A stretch of 64,000 bases of DNA from NCEH01 sp043195135 (GCF_043195135.1 NZ_JBAFWP010000013.1); one strand, 5' to 3'; counted from the first letter of the stretch, positions 8,355 to 16,846 are shown. A program made the numbers and translations. Notes: a model not told the origin generated them from the letters alone.

Positions 8355-8465
8355 TCAGCAGCCTGGCTTGATCCACGCGCTGATCTCTTCCGGCACGGCG
8401 AAGATCACCGATGCACGATCGCCCATCATGCCGGCGTCGAGGATGGCCGGCGCATTCCTTTCCGG
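8355..8465 (-). pseudogene. In-frame continuation of the cytochrome c gene beyond a TGA
   Basis: Directly after the TGA at 8466-8468, in the same frame, 36 codons run to a second TGA at 8355-8357 without interruption. They read as protein: NAPAILDAGMMGDRASVIF and then PEEISAWIKPGC. There is no separate start or ribosome site, so this is best read as the original C terminus of the cytochrome, cut off by a nonsense change or, less likely, reached by readthrough. Confidence 0.5.
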
Positions 8466-9047
8466 TCATTCGCCACCCGAATCCGTCTTGAAGCGGAGAT
8501 TGCGTTCCCAGAATTCATGTGTCCGGCCATCGGCTGTCGTGACACGGTAGGTGTTGCGGCAATAGGTGATTGCCTGCACCCGCTGAGCAGGTTCAAGCCG
8601 GCGCAGATTGGGGACGAGGCCGCCCCCCATCATCCCACCCATGGAAGCGGCGGGCGGCTCGGCTGCCGTGCGACCCGGAGCAGTCGCATCCTTGAGGAAG
8701 GCGATGAGGTCGGCGCGCACGTCGGCCTCCTTGATGCCCGGAAAGGTCATCCGATTTCCCGGAATCATATGTGCCGGATCGGCCAACCACGGATCGAGAG
8801 AGGCTTCATTCCAGACGACGTCGGCAGTCTTCAGCGCCGGCGAGTAGCGTTCGAAGCCTGCCAGGCTTCCAGCCTTGCGTCCCCATAGCCCGGCAAGGCT
8901 CGGCCCGGTCATGTTGCGGTCGGGCGCGAGCGAGTGGCACGCGGCACAGGCCCGGTAGGCTTGGCGGCCACGGGCGACATCACCTTCTGCCGCGAGAGCG
9001 GGTGAGACCAGGATGCAGACGATCGATACGGTGAATAGTGAACGCAT
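8466..9047 (-). CDS. Exported c-type cytochrome with possible premature stop
   Basis: A 193-residue protein with a signal peptide (about residues 1-19, ending SPALAA) and one class I haem site CAACH near residues 35-39 with LAGLWGRKAG downstream. The axial methionine is probably the one in GNRMTFPGI. After a Met/Gly linker a second small region follows (ITYCRNTYRVTTADGRTHEF). The TGA at 8466-8468 is followed in the same frame by 36 codons ending at 8355, encoding a folded-looking tail (see finding). It starts eight bases after the small membrane peptide of the cus operon and likely serves redox chemistry of periplasmic copper. Confidence 0.85.
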   Translation of the reverse strand: MRSLFTVSIVCILVSPALAAEGDVARGRQAYRACAACHSLAPDRNMTGPSLAGLWGRKAGSLAGFERYSPALKTADVVWNEASLDPWLADPAHMIPGNRMTFPGIKEADVRADLIAFLKDATAPGRTAAEPPAASMGGMMGGGLVPNLRRLEPAQRVQAITYCRNTYRVTTADGRTHEFWERNLRFKTDSGGE

Positions 9048-9055
9048 GATCCGCC

Positions 9056-9175
9056 TCACCGGAACAAGAGGTATTTCACGAGGGCGGCAATCACCAGACC
9101 CAGGACGATGAGGCCGACGATGCCGAACAGGCCCATGCCCCACATCATCCCTCCATTCATCATGTCGGACATCAT
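9056..9175 (-). CDS. 39-residue single-helix membrane peptide of the cus operon (paralogue 3)
   Basis: The intact operon copy of the small-peptide family: MMSDMMNGGMMWGMGLF, a hydrophobic helix, and the basic end AALVKYLLFR. It lies 12 bases after the cusA stop and 8 bases before the cytochrome c start, so it is cotranslated with the pump. The Met-rich head faces one side of the membrane and the Lys/Arg tail the other. No named family is recognised. Conservation next to three cusA 3' ends suggests a functional tie to the pump. Confidence 0.7.
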   Translation of the reverse strand: MMSDMMNGGMMWGMGLFGIVGLIVLGLVIAALVKYLLFR

Positions 9176-9187
9176 GTTCTCCGCCCT

Positions 9188-12100
9188 TCATTCCGCAGCG
9201 CCGAGCGCGGGATCGCGCACCCGCGCAGCGGCCTCCACCTCCCTGGGCAACTGCCAGCCCTTCACGAGGGCGTAGATGGCCGGGATCACCACCAGGGTGA
9301 GCAGCGTGGAGGACACCATGCCGCCGATCATCGGCACGGCGATGCGCTGCATCACCTCCGAGCCGGTGCCGGTGCTCCACAGGATGGGCACGAGCCCCGC
9401 CATGATGGCGATGACGGTCATCATCTTCGGACGCACCCGCTCCACGGCGCCGAGCATGATGGCCTCGTGAAGGTCGGCGCGGGTGAAGGGGCGTCCCTCC
9501 CGCGTGCGCTTCTCCCGAACCTCTCCCAAGGCCTGGTCGAGATAGATCAGCATGACGACGCCGGTTTCCGCGGCGACCCCGGCGAGGGCGATGAAACCCA
9601 CCGCCACCGCGACCGACATGTTGAAGCCGAGCCACCACATCAGCCATACGCCGCCCACGAGGGAGAAGGGCAGCGAGAGCATGACGATCAGCGTCTCGGT
9701 CAGGCGCCGGAAGTTGAGATACAGCAGCAGGAAGATGATGAGCAGCGTGACGGGGACGACGATCTGCATCCGGGCCTCGGCCCGCTGCAGATATTCGAAC
9801 TGTCCGCTCCAGCCGAGGGATGTGCCCGGCGGTAGAGCCACGGACGCGGCCACCGCCTTCTGCGCGTCGGCCACGTAGCCGCCGAGGTCGCGGCCCGCGA
9901 TGTCCACGTAGATGTAGACGGCGAGTTGGCCGTTCTCGGTGCGGATCGAGGTGGCGCCGCGCGTGAGCTCCACCCTCGCCACCTCGCCGAGCGGGACGGA
10001 TCCGCCGCCGGGAAGCGCAACCTGGACCTCGGTGGCGATGGCACGCGGGCTCGAGCGCAGGTCGCGCGGGTAGCGGATGTTGACCCCGTAGCGCTCCCGC
10101 CCCTCGACCGTCGTGGTGACGGTCTCTCCGCCCAGAGCGGTGGCGATCACGTCCTGCACGTCGCCGACGGCGAGGCCGTAGCGGCCGAGCGCCGAGCGGT
10201 CCGGGACGATGTCGAGGTAATAGCCGCCGATCACCCGCTCGGCATAGGCACTGGAGGTGCCCGGCACGGTCCTCAGCACGGCCTCGATTTGGCGTGCGAT
10301 CTTCTCCATCTCGGCGAGGTCGGTGCCGAACACCTTCACGCCGACGGGCGTGCGGATGCCGGTGGAGAGCATATCGATGCGGGCGCGGATCGGCATGGTC
10401 CAGGCGTTCGAGACCCCCGGGAACTGGAGTGCCTTGTCCATCTCCGCCTTCAGGCTGTCGAGGGTGACGCCGGGGCGCCACTGGTCCTTCGGCTTCAGGT
10501 TGATGATGGTCTCGAACATCTCGGTCGGCGCCGGGTCGGTGGCGGTCAGGGCGCGCCCCGCCTTGCCGTAGACGGTGTCCACCTCCGGGAACGTCTTGAT
10601 GATGCGGTCCTGCATCTGGAGAAGTTCCCCGGCCTTGGTGACGGAGATCCCCGGCAGGGTGGTGGGCATGTAGAGCAGCGTACCCTCGTCGAGACTCGGC
10701 ATGAACTCGGAGCCGAGCTGGCGCGCGGGCCAGACGGTGACGGCCAGGGCCGCGAGGGCAAGGAGGATGGTGAGCGTCTTCGCCCGGAGCACGCCGCGGA
10801 TGACGGGGCGATAGATCCAGATCAGGAAGCGGTTCACGGGATTGCGGTGCTCGGGGATGATCCGGCCACGGACGAAGATCACCATCAGGGCTGGCACCAG
10901 CGTAATCGACAGCAGGGCCGCCGCCGCCATGGCGAAGGTCTTGGTGAAGGCGAGCGGGCCGAACAGCCGCCCCTCCTGCGATTCCAGGGTGAAGATGGGC
11001 AGGAAGGAGACGGTGATGACCAGCAGGCTGAAGAACAGCGCCGGACCGACCTCGCTCGCGGCCTCCACCAGGATGTCGATGCGGGATTTGCCCGGCGGCG
11101 CGCGCTCCAGGTGCTTGTGGGCGTTCTCGATCATGACGATGGCCGCATCGATCATGGCGCCCACGGCGATGGCGATGCCGCCGAGGCTCATGATGTTCGA
11201 TCCGATGCCCACCAGCTTCATGGCGGCGAAGGCCATGAGGATGCCGACCGGCAGCATGAGGATGGCGACGAGCGCGCTGCGCAGGTGCAGGAGGAAGACG
11301 ATGCAGACCAGCGCGACGATGATGCTCTCCTCCACTAGCGTGCGCGTCAGGGTGTCGATCGCCGCGCCGATGAGGTTCGAGCGGTCGTAGACGGGCACAA
11401 TCTCGGCCCCCTTCGGCAGGCTGCCCGCAATCTCCCTGAGACGCTGCTTTACGTTGTCGATCACCGTGAGGGCGTTGGCGCCGAAGCGCTGCAGGACGAT
11501 GCCGCTCGCCACCTCGCCCTCGCCGTTGAGCTCGGCGATGCCGCGCCGCTCGTCGGGACCGATTTCCACCCGCGCCACGTCTCTGAGGCGCAGCGGAACG
11601 CCCCCGTCCGACTTCAGGACGATGTCCTCAATATCGGTCGTCGAGCGGATGTAACCGCGGCCGCGCACCATGAACTCGAACTCGGAGAGCTCCAGCGTGC
11701 GCCCGCCCACGTCACGATTGCTGGCGCGCACGGCATCACGCAGCATCGCCAGCGAGATGCCCTGCGCGCGTAGCCGCAGCGGATCAACGACGATGTTGTA
11801 TTGCTTGACGAAGCCGCCGACGCTCGCCACTTCCGCGACGCCCTCGGCCTTGGAGGCGGCGAACCGGATCACCCAGTCCTGGAGCGAGCGGAGCTCTGCC
11901 AGGGTCATGTCCTTGGCAATCACTGCATACTGATAGACCCAGCCCACGCCCGTTGCGTCCGGGCCGAGGCTCGGGGTGATGCCGGAGGGTAGGCGCTGGG
12001 CTGCCGTGTTGAGATATTCGAGCACACGGCTGCGCGCCCAATAGGGATCGGTGCCGTCCTCGAAGATGACATATACGAAGGAGGCGCCGAAGAAGGAGAA

Positions 12101-12352
12101 GCCGCGCACCACCTTCGATTTGGGCACGGTGAGCATGGCCGTGGTGAGGGGATAGGTGACCTGGTCCTCCACCACCTGCGGCGCTTGGCCGGGATAGTCG
12201 GTGTAGACTATCACCTGGACATCGGAGAGGTCCGGGATGGCGTCGAGCGGCAGGGTCCTGACCGCGTAGATGCCAGCCGCAACGGCGAAGACGGTGCCGA
12301 CGAGGATCAGGACGAGATTGCGCGCGGACCAGGCGATGAGCCGGGCGATCAT
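9188..12352 (-). CDS. cusA: CusA-type heavy-metal RND efflux pump
   Basis: A 1054-residue inner-membrane RND pump of the heavy-metal efflux group. Family features include DYPGQAPQVVEDQVTYPL near the N terminus, the proton-relay helix GAMIDAAIVMIENAHK and LWSTGTGSEVMQRIAVPMIGG near the C terminus. Substrate-type residues match CusA (Cu(I)/Ag(I)): LYMPTTLPGIS and RIDMLSTGIRTPVG carry candidate methionine ligands; a third methionine expected near GGETV is not evident. It overlaps the cusB stop by four bases (ATGA). With CusB and a TolC-like channel it would span the envelope and expel copper or silver. Confidence 0.95.
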   Translation of the reverse strand: MIARLIAWSARNLVLILVGTVFAVAAGIYAVRTLPLDAIPDLSDVQVIVYTDYPGQAPQVVEDQVTYPLTTAMLTVPKSKVVRGFSFFGASFVYVIFEDGTDPYWARSRVLEYLNTAAQRLPSGITPSLGPDATGVGWVYQYAVIAKDMTLAELRSLQDWVIRFAASKAEGVAEVASVGGFVKQYNIVVDPLRLRAQGISLAMLRDAVRASNRDVGGRTLELSEFEFMVRGRGYIRSTTDIEDIVLKSDGGVPLRLRDVARVEIGPDERRGIAELNGEGEVASGIVLQRFGANALTVIDNVKQRLREIAGSLPKGAEIVPVYDRSNLIGAAIDTLTRTLVEESIIVALVCIVFLLHLRSALVAILMLPVGILMAFAAMKLVGIGSNIMSLGGIAIAVGAMIDAAIVMIENAHKHLERAPPGKSRIDILVEAASEVGPALFFSLLVITVSFLPIFTLESQEGRLFGPLAFTKTFAMAAAALLSITLVPALMVIFVRGRIIPEHRNPVNRFLIWIYRPVIRGVLRAKTLTILLALAALAVTVWPARQLGSEFMPSLDEGTLLYMPTTLPGISVTKAGELLQMQDRIIKTFPEVDTVYGKAGRALTATDPAPTEMFETIINLKPKDQWRPGVTLDSLKAEMDKALQFPGVSNAWTMPIRARIDMLSTGIRTPVGVKVFGTDLAEMEKIARQIEAVLRTVPGTSSAYAERVIGGYYLDIVPDRSALGRYGLAVGDVQDVIATALGGETVTTTVEGRERYGVNIRYPRDLRSSPRAIATEVQVALPGGGSVPLGEVARVELTRGATSIRTENGQLAVYIYVDIAGRDLGGYVADAQKAVAASVALPPGTSLGWSGQFEYLQRAEARMQIVVPVTLLIIFLLLYLNFRRLTETLIVMLSLPFSLVGGVWLMWWLGFNMSVAVAVGFIALAGVAAETGVVMLIYLDQALGEVREKRTREGRPFTRADLHEAIMLGAVERVRPKMMTVIAIMAGLVPILWSTGTGSEVMQRIAVPMIGGMVSSTLLTLVVIPAIYALVKGWQLPREVEAAARVRDPALGAAE

Positions 12353-13752
12353 GGCGTTTCCTCCGCCTTTGCCATGCCGCGGAGCGCGGCCTTCAGGTTG
12401 CTTTCGGCATCGATCAGGAAATTCGCGGAGACGACCACCCGGTCACCTGACGCGATCCCGGTGCGGATCTCGGTGTAGCCGTCGCCCTGAAGCCCGGTCG
12501 TCACGTCGCGCGGCTCGAAACGGCCATCGCCTTTGTCCAAGATCACCACCTGGCGCGTGCCGGTGTCGATCACCGCGCTGTCGGGGACAGCCACCACTAG
12601 GCTGCCGCTGCCCGCCGCGATCTCGACGTCGGCATACATGTCCGGGCGCAGCACGCCGTCCGGATTGGGGATCTCGATCCGAACCTTGGTGGTCCGCGTT
12701 TCCTTCGCCACCTGGGGATAGATGAGGGCCACGCGCCCCTCGAACGTCCGGCCCGGCAGGCTGCGGATGCGGACGGTTGCGGATTGGCCGGGTGCGATGC
12801 TGGCGAGGTCGTATTCGGGCACGTCGGCCAGCACCCAGACCGTGGAGAGGTCGGCGATGCGGAACAGGACCTCTCCCGCCGACATCCTCATTCCTTCGGT
12901 AGCGTTGCGCTCCAGCACCACCCCATCGCGCGGCGCGGGCCAGCGGAACGCCGGCGGCACCTTTCGCGTCCGCTCGATCTCCGCGATCACCTCCTCCGGG
13001 ACGCCGAGGTTCGCAAGGCGGCGGTGGGAACCTTCATAGCCAGGGGTGATCAGGAGCTGGACGGCGGCGGTGGCGATATCGGCGGAGCGCAGCTCCAGCA
13101 GGGGCTGGCCCTTGCGGACCTTGTCGCCCGTGGTGACCTTCTCCACGATGCCGACGAAGGAATCCGCTGGAACCGCCACGACCGAGACGCTGCGCTCGTC
13201 CGGCTGCACGGTTCCGGGCACGCGCACCCGGCGCAGGATCGCGCGCTCGGATGCCGTCTCCGACCGCACGCCCGTCCGCTGCAACTTGCCCAGCGCGATC
13301 TTTACGATCGATCCGTCTTCGTCCTCGCCCTCATGGACCGGGATGTAGTCCATCCCCATGGAATCCTTCTTGGGCACGAGCGAGGTATCCGGCAGGCCCA
13401 TGGGATTGCGGTAGTAGAGGATCTTCTTCGGCGTGGCGTCGGCCGCCGATAGCGCCGGGACGGGTGGACGGTCCTCGAAGCTCACGTCCTCGCTCGCCCG
13501 GACGGGCAGGAAGTCCCGCCCGTCGTCGGTCTTGCGGGGATCGAGCGAATAGGCCGGGCGGCCGTCGGGGTCCCGGTAATAGATGATGGGACCCGAAGCG
13601 ACTGTGAGCGTTTGCCCCGCTGCATTCATCGAAGCGGGCGGGGGGATGGAGGAACCGGGGAGCACGACGCCGTGCTGCCCGACCCAATAGCCTCCGGCCC
13701 CCGCCGCCACGATGGCGACGAGGGTGAGGCCCGCAAGGGCGGTCCGTGTCAC
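12349..13752 (-). CDS. cusB: CusB-type membrane fusion protein with two heavy-metal-binding domains
   Basis: A 467-residue periplasmic adaptor anchored by one N-terminal helix (about residues 5-24). Two heavy-metal-binding domains come first: a degenerate one at 56-84 (IIYYRDPDGRPAYSLDPRK) and a canonical one at 111-139 (ILYYRNPMGLPDTSL, ending SMGMDYIPV). The first copy has lost its methionines. The barrel-sandwich and beta-barrel domains follow, with VRVPGTVQPDERSVSVVA and RPDMYADVEI. It is coupled by ATGA overlaps to the gene before and to cusA after. The duplication may alter how metal is handed to CusA. Confidence 0.92.
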   Translation of the reverse strand: MTRTALAGLTLVAIVAAGAGGYWVGQHGVVLPGSSIPPPASMNAAGQTLTVASGPIIYYRDPDGRPAYSLDPRKTDDGRDFLPVRASEDVSFEDRPPVPALSAADATPKKILYYRNPMGLPDTSLVPKKDSMGMDYIPVHEGEDEDGSIVKIALGKLQRTGVRSETASERAILRRVRVPGTVQPDERSVSVVAVPADSFVGIVEKVTTGDKVRKGQPLLELRSADIATAAVQLLITPGYEGSHRRLANLGVPEEVIAEIERTRKVPPAFRWPAPRDGVVLERNATEGMRMSAGEVLFRIADLSTVWVLADVPEYDLASIAPGQSATVRIRSLPGRTFEGRVALIYPQVAKETRTTKVRIEIPNPDGVLRPDMYADVEIAAGSGSLVVAVPDSAVIDTGTRQVVILDKGDGRFEPRDVTTGLQGDGYTEIRTGIASGDRVVVSANFLIDAESNLKAALRGMAKAEETP

Positions 13753-14156
13753 GGCACGGCCTTCAGGACCAGCTTGTCCTCGACCGTCCCGGTCTCGCCC
13801 TGGACTTTTGCGCCGAGCGACAGCCGCCAGCCGCCTTCCATGGAAAGCTTGGTCTTGAAGCGGTAGACGCCCGGCTCGGTGGAGGACACCTGCTCGATGG
13901 GCGAGGCCATCATCTCCATGCCGTCGGGCGCCATGTCGATGCGCTTGGCGAAGATGACGGCATCAGGCACCGCCTTGCCCGACTTCTTGTCGATGAGCCG
14001 GACGGCGACGATCGCGCCATCGCCGACCTTCACCTCGGTCTGGACGAGCTGGAACTGGTAGTCCTGGGGGTCCGCCCACGCCGAGGACGTGGTGACGGAT
14101 ACGGCAAGGGCCGCGAGCCCCGAAAAGAGGGGCCGCTTCATGCGGAAGGAAGTCAT
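13749..14156 (-). CDS. Exported YtkA/FixH-like protein
   Basis: A 135-residue exported protein; the signal peptide ends near SSAWA. The mature part is a beta-sandwich YtkA/FixH-like domain: LVQTEVKVGDGAIVAVRL, AVPDAVIFAKRIDMAPDGM, then TEPGVYRFKTKLSMEGGWRL. Related proteins sit next to copper efflux and cbb3 oxidase genes and may bind copper. The ATG at 14156 is preferred because AGGAAACCGG lies just upstream; an earlier ATG (14213) lacks one. It is the first gene of the cusBA operon and overlaps cusB by four bases. Confidence 0.8.
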   Translation of the reverse strand: MTSFRMKRPLFSGLAALAVSVTTSSAWADPQDYQFQLVQTEVKVGDGAIVAVRLIDKKSGKAVPDAVIFAKRIDMAPDGMEMMASPIEQVSSTEPGVYRFKTKLSMEGGWRLSLGAKVQGETGTVEDKLVLKAVP

Positions 14157-14256
14157 TTTCCGGTTTCCTGAATCATCGTGAGGACGCGCAGGAGCGGCAG
14201 CTGGGTGCCGCATAGCTGCGCATTCGTGCCGCGCGGCTTAAGCCACGCGCGCTCTC

Positions 14257-14275
14257 CGGCTCCCGGCGGGAGCCG
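14257..14275 (-). terminator. GC-rich hairpin after the Cys-rich exported gene
   Basis: A perfect 8-bp stem CGGCTCCC/GGGAGCCG with a 3-base loop lies ten bases beyond the stop codon of the leftward gene ending at 14285. No T-run follows, so it may work as a Rho-independent-like pause or transcript-end stabiliser. A second GC-rich dyad (14231-14250) stands further left. Confidence 0.4.
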
Positions 14276-14284
14276 ACGATGGTG

Positions 14285-14653
14285 TCAGGTTCGCGGAGGC
14301 CTTGGCGGGGGTTCGGCGGCCAGGCCCGATGGAAGAGCCTCATCCCGCAGTCCGATGATGTCCGTCAGGCGAAGCGCCAACCTATCCGTGGCCGATGCCG
14401 ACGGCCCCGGCTGGAAGCACTTGGCGAGGCAGGACATCATCAGTGGGCAGAGCTTCTGGCAGTCGGGCAGCACCGGCTTCTCGTCCGGGCAGCACGGCAT
14501 GTCGCCCGCCATGGCCTCGTCGGTCATCGACATCGACATCGCCGCAGGCGACGGCTCCATCGGACCGACCGCCGCGGATGCGGCGAACGGCCCGGCAGTG
14601 AGCCCCACGATCACCAGGATCGCAAGCAGACGACGGAGAAGGGACCCGGACAT
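14285..14653 (-). CDS. Small Cys/Met-rich exported protein
   Basis: A 122-residue protein with a signal peptide (about residues 1-27, ending ASA). The mature part has a Met-rich stretch (AAMSMSMTDEAMAGDMPCCP) and then a Cys-rich stretch (PDCQKLCPLMMSCLAKCF), six cysteines in about 30 residues. This makes a periplasmic Cu(I)-binding or thiol-buffer role plausible. It is transcribed away from the rightward copper operon and shares its upstream region. I know of no named family. Confidence 0.65.
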   Translation of the reverse strand: MSGSLLRRLLAILVIVGLTAGPFAASAAVGPMEPSPAAMSMSMTDEAMAGDMPCCPDEKPVLPDCQKLCPLMMSCLAKCFQPGPSASATDRLALRLTDIIGLRDEALPSGLAAEPPPRPPRT

Positions 14654-14814
14654 GGCCGGAAGGTCTCACAGGCGGCAGGCAAATGGAAGTGAGGCGCTCC
14701 ATCACATCCTTGCGTGGACCAAATCCGATCTCCGCGGAGGACGTGGTCCCTGGAATTCCGCGTCACCGCGTCCGGCCGGGAAAGAGCGGTAATCTGCACT
14801 CCCGAACGAGCCCG

Positions 14815-14856
14815 TTGATCCCGATCAAGGTGGTGCGTTTCGAGCTGCACCAGAAT
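14815..14856 (+). promoter_or_regulatory. FNR/FixK-type box and class II promoter of the copper operon
   Basis: TTGATCCCGATCAA (14815-14828) is a perfect FNR/FixK recognition sequence (TTGAT-N4-ATCAA). A -10 like CAGAAT lies at 14851-14856, which puts the box at about -41.5 from a start near 14863, the class II activation position. The first gene begins at 14889. Control by an FNR/FixK-type regulator under low oxygen is the natural inference; the regulator itself is not in the window. Confidence 0.6.
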
Positions 14857-14888
14857 GATGTAGTATTCACTTTGGGTGAGCTAGGCAC

Positions 14889-15272
14889 ATGATCCGCTTC
14901 AGGCAAGCGATCGGGCACGTAAGGTTGCTGTCGGCCGTGCTGGTCGCGGCGGCGATGCTGCTCGCCCCGCTGGCCCAGGCGATGCCGGTACAATGCCACG
15001 ATCACGCCGAGGATGCCCAGCACGCCACGATCGCGGACGGCCACGGCGCTGCGGTCGCCGATCACCATGACGAGCACGACGGTACGGCGCAGATGACCGA
15101 CCATGGTGCATGCTGCGAGTTGGCCTCCAGCATCTGGGGCATTGCCATCGGAAGCACGGATACGGCGATCCAGCACTTGAAGTCTCTTGGCCATCATCCC
15201 CTGCCGTCTGACCGCGTTTTCCCCGGCCTCGCCGTCCCGCCCGGTCTCCACCCCCCTCGTTTCCCGATCTGA
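14889..15272 (+). CDS. His-rich exported protein (DUF2946-like)
   Basis: A 127-residue protein with a signal peptide (about residues 1-31, ending LAQA) and a His-rich mature part: CHDHAEDAQH, then ADHHDEHDGTAQMTDHGACC. The C-terminal end, with paired prolines and arginine (LHPPRFP), resembles DUF2946 proteins found near copper genes. The likely role is periplasmic copper binding. It is the first gene of the rightward copper operon, about 26 bases after the predicted transcription start. Confidence 0.65.
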   Translation: MIRFRQAIGHVRLLSAVLVAAAMLLAPLAQAMPVQCHDHAEDAQHATIADGHGAAVADHHDEHDGTAQMTDHGACCELASSIWGIAIGSTDTAIQHLKSLGHHPLPSDRVFPGLAVPPGLHPPRFPI

Positions 15273-15361
15273 AGCTGCCTCTTCCATAGCTGTCGGGACT
15301 GCCCTCGGGCGTCCCTTGGATTGATGTCGGCCGCACGCCGACAGGAAACGAGCATATCAGA

Positions 15362-16831
15362 ATGAAACGTCGTGATTTTCTCGGCCGTCTCGCGGTCGGG
15401 GCTGCCGCGCTTGGCGCGAGCCGGGCGTTCCCGGCCCTCGGCGCCGGCCAGACCCAAACCATACCCGTTCCGGGCGCCGATACCCTTGCGCTCCGTGCCG
15501 TCACCCGCACCATCGAGGTCAACGGAAAGGCCGCCCGCGTCTTCGGCCTCACGGCCGGAGCGAACAGCGGCCTCACGGTCGATGCGGAACGGACCCTGGA
15601 CCTGTCGCTCTCCAACGAGATTGGCAGCCCGACCCTCATCCACTGGCATGGCCTCACCCCTCCCTGGGATCAGGACGGGGTGCCGGACAATCCGGCCTCT
15701 CTCCTGGCCGCAGGCGCCGCGCGCCGCTACGCCCTGCTCACCGGGCGCGGCGGCACGCAGTGGATGCATGCTCACACGCTCCAGGAACAGAACCTCCTGG
15801 CGGCGCCGCTGATCGTCCGCACAGAGGCCGACCGAAGCCGGGACGAGCAGGAGGTCGTGATCCTTCTCCACGACTTCTCCTTCACGCCAGCCGAGGAGAT
15901 CCTGACGCGCCTGCAGCGGAGCACGTCCTCCGCCCATGGCGCGATGTCCATGCCCGGCATGGGCGGAGGCATAACCCATGCGGGGATGGGCTCCGGCATG
16001 GCCGGAATGATGCCTGGCGGAGGCCTGGCGGCCGCCGCCATGGACCTCAACGACATCGAGTACGACGCCTATCTCGCCAATGACCGAACCCTGGACGACC
16101 CCGAGGTGGTCCGTATCGAACGCGGCGGGCGGGTGCGGCTGCGCATCATCAATGGCGCCACCGCCACCGCCTTCACCATCCAGACCGGGGCGCTGACGGG
16201 CGACCTCGTCGCGGTGGACGGGCAGGAGGTGCAGCCGGTGACAGGCAATGCCTTCCCGATCGCCATGGGCCAGCGGCTCGACATCCGCCTCCAGGTTCCG
16301 GCGGGAAGCGCCCACCCGATCCTGGCCTTGCGGGAAGGCGCCCTCGAACGCACGGGCCTCATCCTCGCCGCTCCGGGCGCCGTGATCGCCAAGGTCCCCA
16401 TCAAGGGCGGGACCAACGGACCCGTCCTCGATCTCGCCCTCGAGGGACGTCTGCGACCGCTTGCGCCGCTTCCGAGCCCGGCGGCCGACCGGCGCGTTGC
16501 CCTCACCCTCGCCGGGACGATGGAAGGGTATCGCTGGAGCATCGACGGGGCCGACGGGCTCCGCGTCCGTCGGGGCGAGCGCATCGAGGTCACGCTCGCC
16601 AACGCCACCATGATGGCCCATCCGATGCACCTGCACGGGCATCACTTCCAGGTGGTCGGCATCGGCGGCAAGGCGGTTGGCGGCGCGGTGCGGGACACCG
16701 TCCTGGTGCCGCCGATGACATCCGTGACGATCGCCTTCGACGCGGACAATGAGGGCCATTGGCCCCTTCACTGCCATCACCTCTACCACATGGCGGCGGG
16801 CATGATGGCTTTCGTCGACTACGCGTCGTGA
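15362..16831 (+). CDS. Multicopper oxidase (periplasmic, CopA/CueO-like)
   Basis: A 489-residue exported oxidase that would convert Cu(I) to less harmful Cu(II) using oxygen. The N terminus has a twin-arginine signal (KRRDFLGRLAVGAAALG). All four copper-ligand motifs are present: HWHG (94-97), HAHTLQEQ (136-143), HPMHLHGHHF (420-429) and HCHHLYHMAAGMM (470-482). A Met/Gly-rich loop (SMPGMGGGITHAGMGSGMAG) near residues 197-217 is like the substrate-copper loops of CueO and CopA. It is the second gene of the operon, followed 15 bases later by the DUF3141 gene. Confidence 0.93.
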   Translation: MKRRDFLGRLAVGAAALGASRAFPALGAGQTQTIPVPGADTLALRAVTRTIEVNGKAARVFGLTAGANSGLTVDAERTLDLSLSNEIGSPTLIHWHGLTPPWDQDGVPDNPASLLAAGAARRYALLTGRGGTQWMHAHTLQEQNLLAAPLIVRTEADRSRDEQEVVILLHDFSFTPAEEILTRLQRSTSSAHGAMSMPGMGGGITHAGMGSGMAGMMPGGGLAAAAMDLNDIEYDAYLANDRTLDDPEVVRIERGGRVRLRIINGATATAFTIQTGALTGDLVAVDGQEVQPVTGNAFPIAMGQRLDIRLQVPAGSAHPILALREGALERTGLILAAPGAVIAKVPIKGGTNGPVLDLALEGRLRPLAPLPSPAADRRVALTLAGTMEGYRWSIDGADGLRVRRGERIEVTLANATMMAHPMHLHGHHFQVVGIGGKAVGGAVRDTVLVPPMTSVTIAFDADNEGHWPLHCHHLYHMAAGMMAFVDYAS

Positions 16832-16846
16832 CGGCGGGAGGACACC

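Noticed and set aside
9926..11338. A 470-codon plus-strand frame opposite cusA
   Set aside because: Antisense shadow of cusA; no ribosome site and no protein-like hydrophobic pattern.
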